This document shows, piece after piece, positions 18,443-27,388 of a stretch of DNA of 64,000 nucleotides (its first letter is position 1; each line of letters begins with the position of its first letter). The notes below the pieces were generated by a model. That model ran no database searches, was not told the origin of the DNA, and worked only from the letters and a program-made list of their open reading frames with translations. A program made the translations under genes and the position numbers. The stretch covers positions 4,588,001-4,652,000 of the forward strand of contig NZ_CP107869.1 in the NCBI RefSeq assembly GCF_036013645.1, written 5' to 3'. The DNA is from Streptomyces sp. NBC_00490. Its GTDB lineage: Bacteria > Actinomycetota > Actinomycetes > Streptomycetales > Streptomycetaceae.

Positions 18443-19246
18443 ATGCGTCGTACCGCACTTGCCGCCCTCTGCCTCACCGCCGCGACCACCCTCGCGCTCA
18501 CCGGCTGCCAGTCGGACCAGTCCGGCCGGTCCGGGAAGGACACGGCGGACGGCAAAGCCCGCAGTTCCAGCCCGTCGAGCAGCCCGAGCAAGGCGAAGGA
18601 GCCGTTCGCCGGACTGACCGGCGGCGAGATCGCCGACCGGGCCGTCGAGGCCACGACCGGCGCCTCCTCGCTGCGGATGAAGGGGAACATCTCCGACGAC
18701 GAGTCCGGGGGCACCATCGAGATCGACATGGCCCTGAACAAGCAGGGCGAATGCGCCGGCACGATGAGCATGGGCGGCCAGGGCAAGGCCGATCTGATCA
18801 AGGTCGGCGACACCGTCTACATGAAGTACGACGAGGCCTTCCTGCGCGCCCAGAGCAAGGGCGAGAAGAAGTCGGACGTGGACGCGGCCGTGGCGCTGCT
18901 GGCCGGGAAGTGGACCAAGATGTCCGCGAAGGGCGAGGACGCCAAGGAGATCACGGGCTTCTGCGACCTGGACACGGTGCTCGGCGACGCCGACGACGTG
19001 GACTCGGACGCCTCGCGCTCCAAGACGACCACCGTGCAGGGCACGCCCGCGATCGTGCTGCACGAGCGGGAGGGCAAGGAGCGCTACACGCTCTACGTCG
19101 CCACCGAGGGCAAGCCGTATCTGCTGCGGGTGGACAGCGCCTCCGCGAGGGAACCGGGCACCCTGACCTTCAGCGAGTACGACAAGCCCGTCCCCGCGCA
19201 GAAGCCCGGCGGCGAGATCCTCGACCTCGACGCCCTGGGCGCCTGA
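18443..19246 (+). CDS. LolA/LppX-like lipoprotein
   Basis: 267 residues. Lipoprotein signal with lipobox LTGC (about 18-21), a Ser/Lys-rich spacer, then a single beta-rich domain (about 55-265; AVEATTGASSLRMKGNISDDESGGTIEIDMAL... VKVGDTVYMKYDEAF... YTLYVATEGKPYLLRVD) like LppX/LprG-type lipid-binding lipoproteins. It is probably outside the cell, attached to the membrane. The ATG at 18443 has GAGGAG seven bases upstream. The 155 bp between it and the upstream gene on the same strand include a repeated GCGCTCCCTTTCC word. Ligand unknown. Confidence 0.85.
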   Translation: MRRTALAALCLTAATTLALTGCQSDQSGRSGKDTADGKARSSSPSSSPSKAKEPFAGLTGGEIADRAVEATTGASSLRMKGNISDDESGGTIEIDMALNKQGECAGTMSMGGQGKADLIKVGDTVYMKYDEAFLRAQSKGEKKSDVDAAVALLAGKWTKMSAKGEDAKEITGFCDLDTVLGDADDVDSDASRSKTTTVQGTPAIVLHEREGKERYTLYVATEGKPYLLRVDSASAREPGTLTFSEYDKPVPAQKPGGEILDLDALGA

Positions 19247-19258
19247 ACCGCCCTGCGG

Positions 19259-20002
19259 CTACAGCGGATGCCGCATCCACACATTGGGCTCGACATACAC
19301 CGCGTACCCCCGCTCCGGCTCGCACCGCACCGGCACCAGCGCTCCGGGCACCTCGATGTCGCCCCGGGTGTCGAAGGGCAGCCCCGTCCAGCGCCGCCAC
19401 TGCTCCAGCGAACCGGCCACCGTCATGGAGGCCGACGACACGGAGTGGATGGTGGCGCCCGCCCGGGCGTGGACACGCAGCCAGGGGTCGTGCGGAAGTC
19501 CGTCGGGGCGTACGCGGTGGGCGTACTCCTCGATGGGGGTGTGCGGTTCGAGGTGCTTGGCGCTGGGACGGACGGGGGCGACGACCTCGCTGAAGCCGTG
19601 CGCCCGGGCGTTGTCGCGCATCGCCGACAGCATGCGGCCGGACAGGCCCTGGCCCTGGGCGTCGGGCCGGACGTTGATGGCGATCGCGCTGACGGTGTCG
19701 GGCCGGACCCCTCGGCGCAGGTCGGCGAAGGCCCACAGGAGCACTTCGTCCCAGCCCCGGGCGGGCAGTTCGCCCCGGTCCTCGGCACCGAGGGCGAAGG
19801 GCACGCTGAACCCGGTGGCGACGACCTCGCCCCGCTCGTCCTCGGCGAACAGCACATACGCCGGGAACTCCCTGGCGATCCGGCCGTAGTGGTGGTCGCC
19901 CACCAGATCCCTGGTGACGAACTCCGGCCAGCTGTCGGCCATCGCGACCACGCGCCCGTGGTCGTCGGGGCGTTCGGCGAGACTCGACACCTTCCGTTGC
20001 AT
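19259..20002 (-). CDS. GNAT-like N-acetyltransferase
   Basis: 247 residues. The central part has the acetyl-CoA-binding signature of the GNAT fold (AIAINVRPDAQGQGLSGRMLSAMRDNARAHGF, about 110-142). Flanking strands carry out substrate recognition of unknown type; the C-terminal half (HDPWLRVHARAGA, VYVEPNVWMRHPL) matches a family widespread in actinobacteria and often annotated only as GNAT. The ATG at 20002 is chosen over an upstream one because conservation-like sequence begins there; no strong ribosome site is seen. It is convergent with the lipoprotein gene, only 12 bp between stops. Confidence 0.78.
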   Translation of the reverse strand: MQRKVSSLAERPDDHGRVVAMADSWPEFVTRDLVGDHHYGRIAREFPAYVLFAEDERGEVVATGFSVPFALGAEDRGELPARGWDEVLLWAFADLRRGVRPDTVSAIAINVRPDAQGQGLSGRMLSAMRDNARAHGFSEVVAPVRPSAKHLEPHTPIEEYAHRVRPDGLPHDPWLRVHARAGATIHSVSSASMTVAGSLEQWRRWTGLPFDTRGDIEVPGALVPVRCEPERGYAVYVEPNVWMRHPL

Positions 20003-20064
20003 GCGGTCACCGTAGGCGTCCGGCACCACGGCCGGGAACCGCTTTTCCGGTCCTGCGGGCCGGG

Positions 20065-20835
20065 TCAGCCCCCGCACTGCCGCAGCATCATCTCCTTGTC
20101 GGCCTTCGTGACAGGGAGCTCGTACTTCAGCGAGACCTGTGCGAAGCGCACCACGTACGAGCAGCGGATCCGCTTGTTCGGGGGCAGCCAGGACGCGGGT
20201 CCCGAGTCGCTCTTGGAGCCGTTGGTCGGGCCGTCCACCGGTATGAGGTTGAGCGGGTCGTTGGCGATGTCCTGGCGCTTGCCCTTGTCCCAGCGCGAGG
20301 CGCCCATCTGCCAGTCGTACGACAGCGGCATCACATGGTCGATCTGCACCGCCGTGGCACGGGACTTGACCCAGTCGATCTCCCTGCCGGTGTAGGGGTC
20401 GGCCAGGGTCATGGAGACGACGACGCAGTTCGAACCGGAGCGGAAGCGGACGTCCTCGCCGTCCCTCTGGAGGAGGTCGTTGCGGGTGTCGCAGCCGTTG
20501 CGGGAGAAGGGGATGCCGCCGGGCGCGGAGTCCATCCAGGCGTAGCCGAACTCGTCCCGGTCGTAGCCCGTCTTGGGGCCGCGGCCCTTGGTGTCCACCT
20601 TCTCGATCAGGGCGCGCGCCTTGGCTCTGTCGGCGTCCGTGGTGATGGCCGCGAGGCCGGCCTTGGTGCCGTCCGGGTTGTCCAGCGGGCTCACCGCGCG
20701 GCCGGAGCTCACCACCGGGCCGGAGCCGGAGGGCTCACTGTCCGCGGGCAGTTCCACGCCCTCACAACCGGCGAGCAGTACGACTATGCCGAGCATCGCC
20801 GCGGCGCCCGCAGCCCCGCCCCTCAGACGCGTCAC
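20065..20835 (-). CDS. Secreted HNH endonuclease-like lipoprotein (DUF1524 type)
   Basis: 256 residues from the GTG at 20835, with GGGGAGGG upstream. Signal with lipobox LLAGC (about 22-26), then a mature domain with the HNH-type core IDHVMPLSYDWQMGA...ANDPLNLIPVDGPTNGSKSD (His near 167, Asn near 193), as in the DUF1524/GmrSD C-terminal nuclease family. Such extracellular nucleases in Streptomyces may scavenge DNA or act in development. Two cysteine pairs (CDTRND...SNCVVV; RCSYVV...RQCGG) suggest an oxidised, exported protein. Confidence 0.85.
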   Translation of the reverse strand: MTRLRGGAAGAAAMLGIVVLLAGCEGVELPADSEPSGSGPVVSSGRAVSPLDNPDGTKAGLAAITTDADRAKARALIEKVDTKGRGPKTGYDRDEFGYAWMDSAPGGIPFSRNGCDTRNDLLQRDGEDVRFRSGSNCVVVSMTLADPYTGREIDWVKSRATAVQIDHVMPLSYDWQMGASRWDKGKRQDIANDPLNLIPVDGPTNGSKSDSGPASWLPPNKRIRCSYVVRFAQVSLKYELPVTKADKEMMLRQCGG

Positions 20836-20997
20836 GGTGCGTCCCTCCCCTTGTTCTCCTGGTCCACCCCGCACGAGCCGGTCGTGCCCGCTCTCACCGT
20901 ACTGGCCAAGAGGTCCAGACCATATAGGGCTTCAAGGGGCATACCTCTCAGGTCGGGCGTATCGTCATTGCTGAGTCACCTCCGGAAGGAGCTCTGG

Positions 20998-21183
20998 ATG
21001 GGCATCCTCGACAGGTTCAAGAGCAACCGCACGGCGCAGGACAAGGCCAAGAACATGTCCGACGCGGCGGAACGCAAGGTCAACGACAAGACGGGCAACA
21101 AGTACGAGAGCCAGGTCGACGACGGGCAGCAGCGGATCGAAGGCGCGATGGGCATGGATCGCGACAGGCCCGAGCAGCCGTAG
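20998..21183 (+). CDS. Small MT0933-like antitoxin-family protein
   Basis: 61 residues, highly charged and helical, starting MGILDRFKSN, with the DKAKNMSDAAERKVNDKTG core typical of the Rv0909/MT0933 putative antitoxin family. GGAAGGAG lies seven bases before the ATG at 20998. No partner toxin gene is adjacent: downstream is a terminator and a convergent unknown gene. The 162 bases upstream (20836-20997) are AT-rich and hold the promoter. It may be a stand-alone stress protein rather than part of a toxin-antitoxin pair. Confidence 0.8.
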   Translation: MGILDRFKSNRTAQDKAKNMSDAAERKVNDKTGNKYESQVDDGQQRIEGAMGMDRDRPEQP

Positions 21184-21268
21184 GACCGGCAGACCCCACG
21201 GAGGAGCACGAGACCCCTGCCGGGCGCACAGCCCGGGCGACCGGGGTCCCCTGACCCACCTTGCAACC

Positions 21269-21307
21269 GAGGCCGTCCCCGGAGCCCCAACTCCCGCGGA
21301 CGGCCTC
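21269..21307. terminator. Bidirectional hairpin between convergent genes
   Basis: GAGGCCGTCC (21269-21278) pairs perfectly with GGACGGCCTC (21298-21307) around a 19-nt loop. It lies between the antitoxin-like gene and the convergent gene ending at 21319. A second weaker hairpin, GACCCC/GGGGTC, lies at about 21212-21248. Confidence 0.6.
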
Positions 21308-21318
21308 GCGTTTGCGGT

Positions 21319-21804
21319 TCACGCCCCTCGCCGCTCCCCCAAGAACACGACACGGTCCGCTTCCGCGTCGAACGCCAGGAACGGATGACCGCAGGCGCCC
21401 TCGGGGTCCATGAACACCGGCTTGCCGAGCCGCCGGCCCACCGTCCGCAGGAAGTCGCAGAACAGGTCCAGCCGCTCCTGCCCCTGCAACTCCCGCAGGT
21501 CCATGTCGAAGTCGATCTCCTCGTCCGCGAGGAAGCGGAAGATCGCGAGCATGCCCTCCGCCGGCCGGACCCGGAGCTGGGGGCACTCCGCGTCCGACGG
21601 CCGGGCGAGCACGTCCGCGGCTCGCGGCAGCGGCAGCTCGGTGGCGCCTTCCCTGTACTCGTGGCTCCAGCCGCGTTCCACGACGAGGTCGAGGAGCGTC
21701 TGCCAGTCGGCGGCCGAGGTGCCCGGGACGCGGAGGTCCGGCAGTGACCCCGTCACGTCCGGGTCGAAGTACTCCTTGACGTCGCACCACAGCAGGTCGG
21801 ACAT
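21319..21804 (-). CDS. Hypothetical protein, 161 residues
   Basis: I do not recognise a family. It begins MSDLLWCDVKEYFDP and is acidic and soluble, with no signal or membrane span. Segments such as SAADWQTLLDLVVERGW, LRVRPAEGMLAIFRFLADEEIDFD and FCDFLRTVGRRLGKPV suggest an alpha/beta fold of the kind seen in actinobacterial immunity-like or housekeeping orphans. ATG start at 21804. It lies alone between convergent genes and has ordinary high-GC codon use. Confidence 0.75.
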   Translation of the reverse strand: MSDLLWCDVKEYFDPDVTGSLPDLRVPGTSAADWQTLLDLVVERGWSHEYREGATELPLPRAADVLARPSDAECPQLRVRPAEGMLAIFRFLADEEIDFDMDLRELQGQERLDLFCDFLRTVGRRLGKPVFMDPEGACGHPFLAFDAEADRVVFLGERRGA

Positions 21805-21892
21805 GCCGCCATGCTGCCGCGAGAGCACTGCGGGCGCAGTCGGTTTTCCGACGGCCGCGTCCCCGGACTCCCTTCAGACCTTGCCTTCCCCA

Positions 21893-22819
21893 TCAGACCT
21901 TGCCTATCCCCAGCGTCGTCTCCGAAGGGAGCAGGCCCGAGGACAGCACCGCCACCCAGAAGTCGCCGAGCAGTTCGACGAGGCGGTCGGTGTCGGACTG
22001 GCCGAGGGACCGCCAGGGGGCGGCGGCGAGTTGGTCGGTGTGCTGCTCGACCTGGTGGCGCAGGGCGCGGCCGGCTTCCGTTGCCGTGCCGTCCTCGTCG
22101 ACCAGACCTCGGGCGGTCAGGCGTTCGCGGGCGGCCGACCATTCCGCCTCGCTCCAGCCGCGGCTCCCGAAGCGCTCGACGGACGCGGCGCCTATCCCCG
22201 CGAAGGAGACGAGCGACTCGGCCGGGTCGAGGCCGGCGATGAGCAGGGCGGCGAGATGGCCGTCGCCGCGATGCTCGCGCAGGATCGTCGCCGCGTGCCA
22301 CAGCTGGAGGTGCGGGATCGTGGGCCACTCCAGCTCGGCGTTGGCCGCGGCGAGGGGGCGGCCCGCGCTGTTCACCGCTTCGGCGGCCCGGCGCGCGAGG
22401 GCGGCGGCCTCCGCCAGTTCGGGACTGTCGACGCGCTCGCCGAATATCTCCTGGTACGCCCTGTCGACGCCTCGCAGCCGCGCCGCCAGCACCGCCTCGG
22501 GGCTCGCGACGCTCCACGCGGAGCCGATGTGCTCGGCGACCATGCGGGGGCTGAAGCTGTAGAACGCGGAGGTCACCCGCTCGACGCCCACCGCGCCCAA
22601 CGGGGCCGCGCGGAGCGGGAAGTAACTCGGCCAGCGCTCCTTGGTGTCGTAGCCGAGCGCCGCCGCCTCCTCGAAGACCTCCGGCGCGTAGTACACCACC
22701 GCGTGCAGGGGTTCCAGCAGGTGCCAGAGCTGGCGTACGCGGGCCGGGGCGACGCCGGCGGTGACCGTACCCGTACCCGAACCCGTACCGGTGCCGGTCT
22801 CGCTCTCGTGCTGCGACAT
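21893..22819 (-). CDS. SCO6745-family helical protein
   Basis: 308 residues. Alpha-helical protein of the SCO6745 type, with a winged-helix-like C-terminal half (WSEAEWSAARERLTARGLVDEDGTATEAGRALRHQVEQHTD). The N-terminal half has RVRQLWHLLEPLHAVVYYAPE and FEEAAALGY, typical of the family. A short Gly/Thr repeat (residues 8-18) precedes it. The ATG at 22819 has GAGGAG upstream. It is divergent from a TetR gene, with two 15-bp palindromes between them, so it is probably that regulator's target. Biochemical role unknown. Confidence 0.82.
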   Translation of the reverse strand: MSQHESETGTGTGSGTGTVTAGVAPARVRQLWHLLEPLHAVVYYAPEVFEEAAALGYDTKERWPSYFPLRAAPLGAVGVERVTSAFYSFSPRMVAEHIGSAWSVASPEAVLAARLRGVDRAYQEIFGERVDSPELAEAAALARRAAEAVNSAGRPLAAANAELEWPTIPHLQLWHAATILREHRGDGHLAALLIAGLDPAESLVSFAGIGAASVERFGSRGWSEAEWSAARERLTARGLVDEDGTATEAGRALRHQVEQHTDQLAAAPWRSLGQSDTDRLVELLGDFWVAVLSSGLLPSETTLGIGKV

Positions 22820-22865
22820 GACATGACTCCTCGTCGTATCCACGTACTTCGGACCAGCTCCACAA

Positions 22866-22914
22866 CTTGACACTGACAAGATTGCCCGAGCCGCACCAAC
22901 TTGTCAATGACTAG
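22866..22914. promoter_or_regulatory. Two TetR-type operators in the divergent promoter
   Basis: CTTGACA-C-TGACAAG (22866-22880) and CTTGTCA-A-TGACTAG (22900-22914) are 15-bp palindromes, each with one mismatched pair. They sit in the same orientation 34 bp apart and both are followed by ATTG. They lie in the 116-bp gap between the SCO6745-type gene and the TetR gene, as expected for an autoregulating repressor. Confidence 0.75.
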
Positions 22915-22935
22915 ATTGGGCGTACGCTGCTGTCC

Positions 22936-23520
22936 ATGGCATCCGCGGACACCACGAAACCGGCCTCGCGCCGCCCCTATCACCACGGCGATCTGCGCCG
23001 CGCCATCCTCACCGCCGCGCTGGACGTCATCGCCGCCGACGGCCCGTCCGCGCTGAGCCTGCGCGACCTCGCCCGCCGGGCCGGGGTGTCGCACGCGGCC
23101 CCCGCCCATCACTTCGGGGACCGCACCGGCCTGCTCACGGCGATCGCGGCGGAGGGGTTCGGACTGCTGGCGAGCGCGCTGCGGGAGGCGCCCGACCTCA
23201 AGGAGGCGGGCGTGCGCTATGTGCGCTTCGCGCGCGAGCACCCGGCGCACTTCCAGGTGATGTTCTCGCCGGAACTGCTGCGCTCGGACGACCTCGAACT
23301 GACCACCGCCCGCGCCCTCACCGGCGACGCCCTGCGCGAGGCCGTGTCCGGAGTGGACCCCGAGGGCATCGAGCCACGCCTCGCGGGTGTCGCGGCCTGG
23401 TCCCTCGCGCACGGCTTCGCCACGCTGCTGCTCGGACACAACCTGGACGGGCCGGTGGACGGCAGGGATCCGGAGGAGGTCTTCCGGACGCTGGCGGGGA
23501 TGCTGTTCCGGGCCACGTGA
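22936..23520 (+). CDS. TetR/AcrR-family transcriptional regulator
   Basis: 194 residues. N-terminal HTH (about 15-60): DLRRAILTAALDVIAADGPSALSLRDLARRAGVSHAAPAHHFGDRTGLL. The C-terminal ligand/dimer region is of the TetR_C type with WHG-like motifs (AWSLAHGFATLLLG). The ATG at 22936 is the family start. It probably represses itself and the divergent SCO6745-type gene through the two palindromes between them. The last codons (LFRAT, stop) lie in the first unit of a 25-bp tandem repeat that continues past the gene. Ligand unknown. Confidence 0.9.
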   Translation: MASADTTKPASRRPYHHGDLRRAILTAALDVIAADGPSALSLRDLARRAGVSHAAPAHHFGDRTGLLTAIAAEGFGLLASALREAPDLKEAGVRYVRFAREHPAHFQVMFSPELLRSDDLELTTARALTGDALREAVSGVDPEGIEPRLAGVAAWSLAHGFATLLLGHNLDGPVDGRDPEEVFRTLAGMLFRAT

Positions 23521-23575
23521 GCGAGTGCTGCTCCGGGGCGCGTGAGTGGGTGCTGCCCCGGGCCACGTGAGGGGG
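23501..23575 (+). repeat. Three 25-bp tandem repeats across the TetR stop codon
   Basis: Units at 23501-23525, 23526-23550 and 23551-23575 all begin TGCTG and share CCGGG(C/G)C(A/G)CGTGAG with scattered differences. The first unit encodes the end of the TetR protein including its TGA; the other two are non-coding copies. This looks like slipped-strand or unequal duplication of a gene end. Confidence 0.8.
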
Positions 23576-23592
23576 TTCGTCAGGAAGGTGGC

Positions 23593-23626
23593 AGTGGTCC
23601 CGGCTGATGCGACAGCCGCGACCACT
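23593..23626 (-). terminator. Hairpin downstream of mfd
   Basis: AGTGGTCCCGGCTG (23593-23606) pairs with CAGCCGCGACCACT (23613-23626) with one mismatch and a 6-nt loop, 13 bp past the mfd stop. No T tract. Confidence 0.6.
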
Positions 23627-23638
23627 CCCGCCCCCGGG

Positions 23639-26600
23639 CTACGACCCCAGGATCGACGCCAGGAACTCCCCGACCCAGCCCAGCAGTTCCCGCCCGACGA
23701 GCGGCTTGCCGCCCACCTTCGCCGTCTTCGGCCGCGGCACCAGCACCTGATGCGCCGCCGGCTTGATGACGGTCCCGGGATACAGCCGCTTGACCCGCAG
23801 CTCCTGCGACTCGCGCAACTCCACAGGCGCGAAGCGGATGTTGGTGCCCTGGAGGACGATCTCGCCGACGCCGCACGCGCGTGCCAGCATGCGCAGGCCC
23901 GCCACCAGCAGCAGGTTCTCCACCGGCTCCGGCAACTTGCCGTAGCGGTCGACGAGTTCTTCCCGTACGGCCTTGACGTCGTCCTCGGTGTTGGCCGAGG
24001 CAATCGAGCGGTAGGCCTGGAGGCGGAGCCGCTCGCCCGGCGCGTAGTCGTGGGGGACGTGGGCGTCGACCGGGAGCTCGATCTTGACCTCGAGCGGCGG
24101 CTCCTCCTCGACACCGCCCTCCAGGGAGGCCCGGTAGTCGGCCACCGCCTCACCGACCATGCGGACGTACAGGTCGAAGCCGACGCCCGCGATATGGCCG
24201 GACTGCTCGCCGCCGAGCAGGTTTCCGGCGCCTCGGATCTCCAGGTCCTTCATCGCCACGTACATGCCCGCGCCCATCTCCGTGTGCTGGGCGATGGTCG
24301 CCAGACGCTCGTGGGCCGTCTCGGTGAGGGGCTTCTCCGGGGGGTAGAGGAAGTAGGCGTAACCGCGCTCTCTGCCGCGGCCCACCCGGCCGCGCAGCTG
24401 GTGCAGCTGCGACAGACCGAAGTTGTCTCCCCGCTCCACGATCAGCGTGTTCGCGTTCGAGATGTCGATGCCCGACTCCACGATCGTCGTCGACACGAGC
24501 ACGTCGAACTTCTTCTCCCAGAAGTCGACCACCACCTGCTCCAGCGCCGTCTCCGACATCTGGCCGTGCGCCGTCGCGATCCGGGCCTCCGGCACGATCT
24601 CGCGCAGACGGGCGGCCGCGCGGTCGATGGACTCGACCCTGTTGTGGATGTAGAAGACCTGGCCCTCGCGCAGCAGTTCACGGCGGATCGCCGCGCCGAT
24701 CTGCCGCTCCTCGTACGGGCCGACGAAGGTCAGCACCGGGTGGCGCTCCTCCGGCGGGGTCGTGATCGTCGACATCTCGCGGATGCCCGTGACCGCCATC
24801 TCCAGGGTCCTGGGGATCGGGGTCGCGGACATCGTCAGTACGTCGACGTTGGCGCGCAGTTTCTTCAGCTGCTCCTTGTGCTCGACGCCGAAGCGCTGCT
24901 CCTCGTCGACGATGACCAGGCCCAGGTCCTTGAACTTGGTCTCCGACGAGAACAGCCGGTGGGTGCCGATGACGACGTCCACCGAGCCCTCACGCAGGCC
25001 CTCCAGGACCGCCTTCGCCTCGGTGTCCGTCTGGAAGCGGCTGAGCGCCCGCACGTTCACCGGGAACTGCGAGTAGCGCTCGGAGAAGGTGCCGAAGTGC
25101 TGCTGCACCAGCAGGGTCGTCGGTACGAGGACCGCGACCTGCTTGCCGTCCTGCACCGCCTTGAACGCGGCCCGGACCGCGATCTCCGTCTTGCCGTAGC
25201 CGACGTCGCCGCAGATCAGACGGTCCATCGGGACCGACTTCTCCATGTCCTCCTTGACCTCGGCGATGGTCGTCAGCTGGTCCGGGGTCTCGACGTACGG
25301 GAACGCGTCCTCCAGCTCGCGCTGCCACGGGGTGTCCGGGCCGAAGGTGTGCCCGGGCGCCGCCATGCGCGCGCTGTAGAGCTTGATGAGGTCGGCCGCG
25401 ATCTCCTTGACGGCCTTCTTCGCGCGGGCCTTCGTCTTCGTCCAGTCGGCGCCGCCCAGCCGGTGCAGGGTCGGGGACTCGCCGCCCACGTACTTGGTGA
25501 TCTGTTCCAGCTGGTCCGTCGGGATGTAGAGACGGTCGCCGGGCTGGCCGCGCTTGGCGGGGGCGTACTCGACGACGAGGTACTCGCGCGTGGCGCTCTG
25601 CACGGTGCGCTGCACCATCTCGATGTAGCGGCCCACTCCGTGCTGCTCGTGGACGATGTAGTCGCCCGCCTCCAGGCTCAGCGGGTCGATCGTCTTGCGG
25701 CGCCGGGCGGGCATCCGGGCGCCGTCCTTGCCGGCCGCCTTCTGGCCGGTCAGGTCGGTCTCGGTGAGCACGGCGAGCTTCAACGACGGGTCGACGAAGC
25801 CGTAGTCGATCGAGCCGCACGCCACGTGCACGACGGACGGGGCGATCGTCCCGAGCTCCGACTCCAGGCGTGCCGCGATGCCCTCGCCGCCCAGCACCTC
25901 GACCGTGCGGGCCGCCGGGCCGTGCGCCTCGGTCACGAAGACCGTGCGCCAGCCGTCGGCGAGCCAGCCCTTGGTGTCGGCGAGGGCCTTCGCGGTGTCG
26001 CCGCGGTAGGTCTCGGGGGCGTGCATGCCGAGCTTGAGGGTGTCCGCCTCCAGCTCCAGATCCGCCGCGAACGGCGACACCGACCACCACATCATGTCCA
26101 GCTCGCGCGCCCGGTCCCGGACGTCCGCGATCGACCACAGGGAGGCCGCGCCGACGTCGATCGGCGCCTCGCCGCCGCCCGCCGTGGCCGCCCAGGAGGC
26201 GTGCAGGAACTCCTGCGACGTCGCCACGAGATCCGCGGCACGCGTGCGTACCCGCTCCGGATCGCATACGACGGCCATGGCTCCCTTCGGCAGTACGTCG
26301 ACCAGGAGCTCCATCTCGTCGACGAGAACCGGCGCGAGGGACTCCATGCCCTCCACGGCGATCCCCTCGGCGATCTTGCCGAGCAGTTCGCCCAGCTCCG
26401 GGTGGAGCTCGGCGAGGGCGCGTGCCCGCGCGCGTACGTCGTCGGTGAGGAGCAGCTCGCGGCAGGGCGGGGCCCACAGACCGTGCTCGGCGACCTCCAG
26501 GGAGCGCTGGTCGGCGACCTTGAAGTAGCGGATCTCCTCGACGTCGTCGCCCCAGAACTCGATGCGGAGCGGGTGTTCCTCCGTGGGCGGGAAGACGTCC

Positions 26601-27169
26601 AGGATGCCGCCGCGTACGGCGAACTCGCCGCGCTTCTCCACGAGCTCCACGCGCGCGTAGGCGGCGGCGCCGAGGGCGTCGACGACGGCGTTCAGGTCGG
26701 CGGTCTGTCCCGTGCGCAGGGCGACCGGTTCGAGGTCGCCGAGGCCCTTGACCTGCGGCTGGAGCACGGAGCGCACCGGGGCCACGACCACCGACACCGG
26801 GCCCGTCTCGGGGTCGTCCGGGCGGGGGTGGGCCAGGCGGCGCAGGACGGCGAGGCGGCGGCCGACGGTGTCGCTGCGGGGGCTGAGGCGTTCGTGCGGG
26901 AGGGTTTCCCACGAGGGGTACTCGACGATGCCCTCCTGCGGGAGCAGGGAGCGCAGGGCCGCGGCCAGGTCCTCGGCCTCGCGGCCGGTCGCCGTCACGG
27001 CGAGTACGGGGCGGCCGGCTTCTCGGGCGAGTGCGGCGATCGCGAAGGGGCGGGCTGCCGGGGGGCCGACCAGGTCGACGTGCATGCGGTTGCCGTCTGC
27101 GGCCGCGGCGATGGCTTCCGTGAGGGCGGTGTCCTTGACGACGGCGTCGAGCAGACCGTGCAGGCTCAT
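23639..27169 (-). CDS. mfd: Transcription-repair coupling factor Mfd
   Basis: 1176 residues, full family length. Releases RNA polymerase stalled at DNA lesions and recruits the UvrABC excision machinery. Order seen: UvrB-like N-terminal modules (about 20-330), the CarD-like RNA polymerase interaction domain (about 480-570, GDYIVHEQHGVGRYIEM), then the RecG-like translocase with Walker A (GDVGYGKTEIAVRAAF, about 655), DEEQ (VIVDEEQRFGV) and motif III-VI strands (TMSATPIPRTLEMAV; GRVGRGRERGYAYF), and the C-terminal autoinhibitory TRCF domain (about 1030-1150). Start is the ATG at 27169. No frameshift or missing motif. A tandem repeat array lies upstream. Confidence 0.97.
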   Translation of the reverse strand: MSLHGLLDAVVKDTALTEAIAAAADGNRMHVDLVGPPAARPFAIAALAREAGRPVLAVTATGREAEDLAAALRSLLPQEGIVEYPSWETLPHERLSPRSDTVGRRLAVLRRLAHPRPDDPETGPVSVVVAPVRSVLQPQVKGLGDLEPVALRTGQTADLNAVVDALGAAAYARVELVEKRGEFAVRGGILDVFPPTEEHPLRIEFWGDDVEEIRYFKVADQRSLEVAEHGLWAPPCRELLLTDDVRARARALAELHPELGELLGKIAEGIAVEGMESLAPVLVDEMELLVDVLPKGAMAVVCDPERVRTRAADLVATSQEFLHASWAATAGGGEAPIDVGAASLWSIADVRDRARELDMMWWSVSPFAADLELEADTLKLGMHAPETYRGDTAKALADTKGWLADGWRTVFVTEAHGPAARTVEVLGGEGIAARLESELGTIAPSVVHVACGSIDYGFVDPSLKLAVLTETDLTGQKAAGKDGARMPARRRKTIDPLSLEAGDYIVHEQHGVGRYIEMVQRTVQSATREYLVVEYAPAKRGQPGDRLYIPTDQLEQITKYVGGESPTLHRLGGADWTKTKARAKKAVKEIAADLIKLYSARMAAPGHTFGPDTPWQRELEDAFPYVETPDQLTTIAEVKEDMEKSVPMDRLICGDVGYGKTEIAVRAAFKAVQDGKQVAVLVPTTLLVQQHFGTFSERYSQFPVNVRALSRFQTDTEAKAVLEGLREGSVDVVIGTHRLFSSETKFKDLGLVIVDEEQRFGVEHKEQLKKLRANVDVLTMSATPIPRTLEMAVTGIREMSTITTPPEERHPVLTFVGPYEERQIGAAIRRELLREGQVFYIHNRVESIDRAAARLREIVPEARIATAHGQMSETALEQVVVDFWEKKFDVLVSTTIVESGIDISNANTLIVERGDNFGLSQLHQLRGRVGRGRERGYAYFLYPPEKPLTETAHERLATIAQHTEMGAGMYVAMKDLEIRGAGNLLGGEQSGHIAGVGFDLYVRMVGEAVADYRASLEGGVEEEPPLEVKIELPVDAHVPHDYAPGERLRLQAYRSIASANTEDDVKAVREELVDRYGKLPEPVENLLLVAGLRMLARACGVGEIVLQGTNIRFAPVELRESQELRVKRLYPGTVIKPAAHQVLVPRPKTAKVGGKPLVGRELLGWVGEFLASILGS

Positions 27170-27388
27170 TCGGGGCGGCTTTCGTCCGAGGGTGGGCAAC
27201 GCGAATCGCCCGACGCGGTGACCGGCCGGGGGGTATCCAGCGTACGTCGCCGCGGTCGCGGGTGCCGGGGCTGTGGATAACGCCGGTTCTCCTCACGCCC
27301 CGCGTCCGCGCCGACGCCCAGCGGTTTTCGCCCCCGCCGCCCCTACCCGTCCCATCCCCAGGGGCTGCCGCCCCTTCGACCCCGCCCC

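Noticed and set aside
20998..21183. Complete toxin-antitoxin module
   Set aside because: The antitoxin-like protein has no adjacent toxin gene; the next gene is convergent and unrelated.
23546..27280. Very long open frame opposite mfd
   Set aside because: Antisense shadow of mfd, typical of high-GC coding DNA, rich in Arg, Gly and Asp without any domain.
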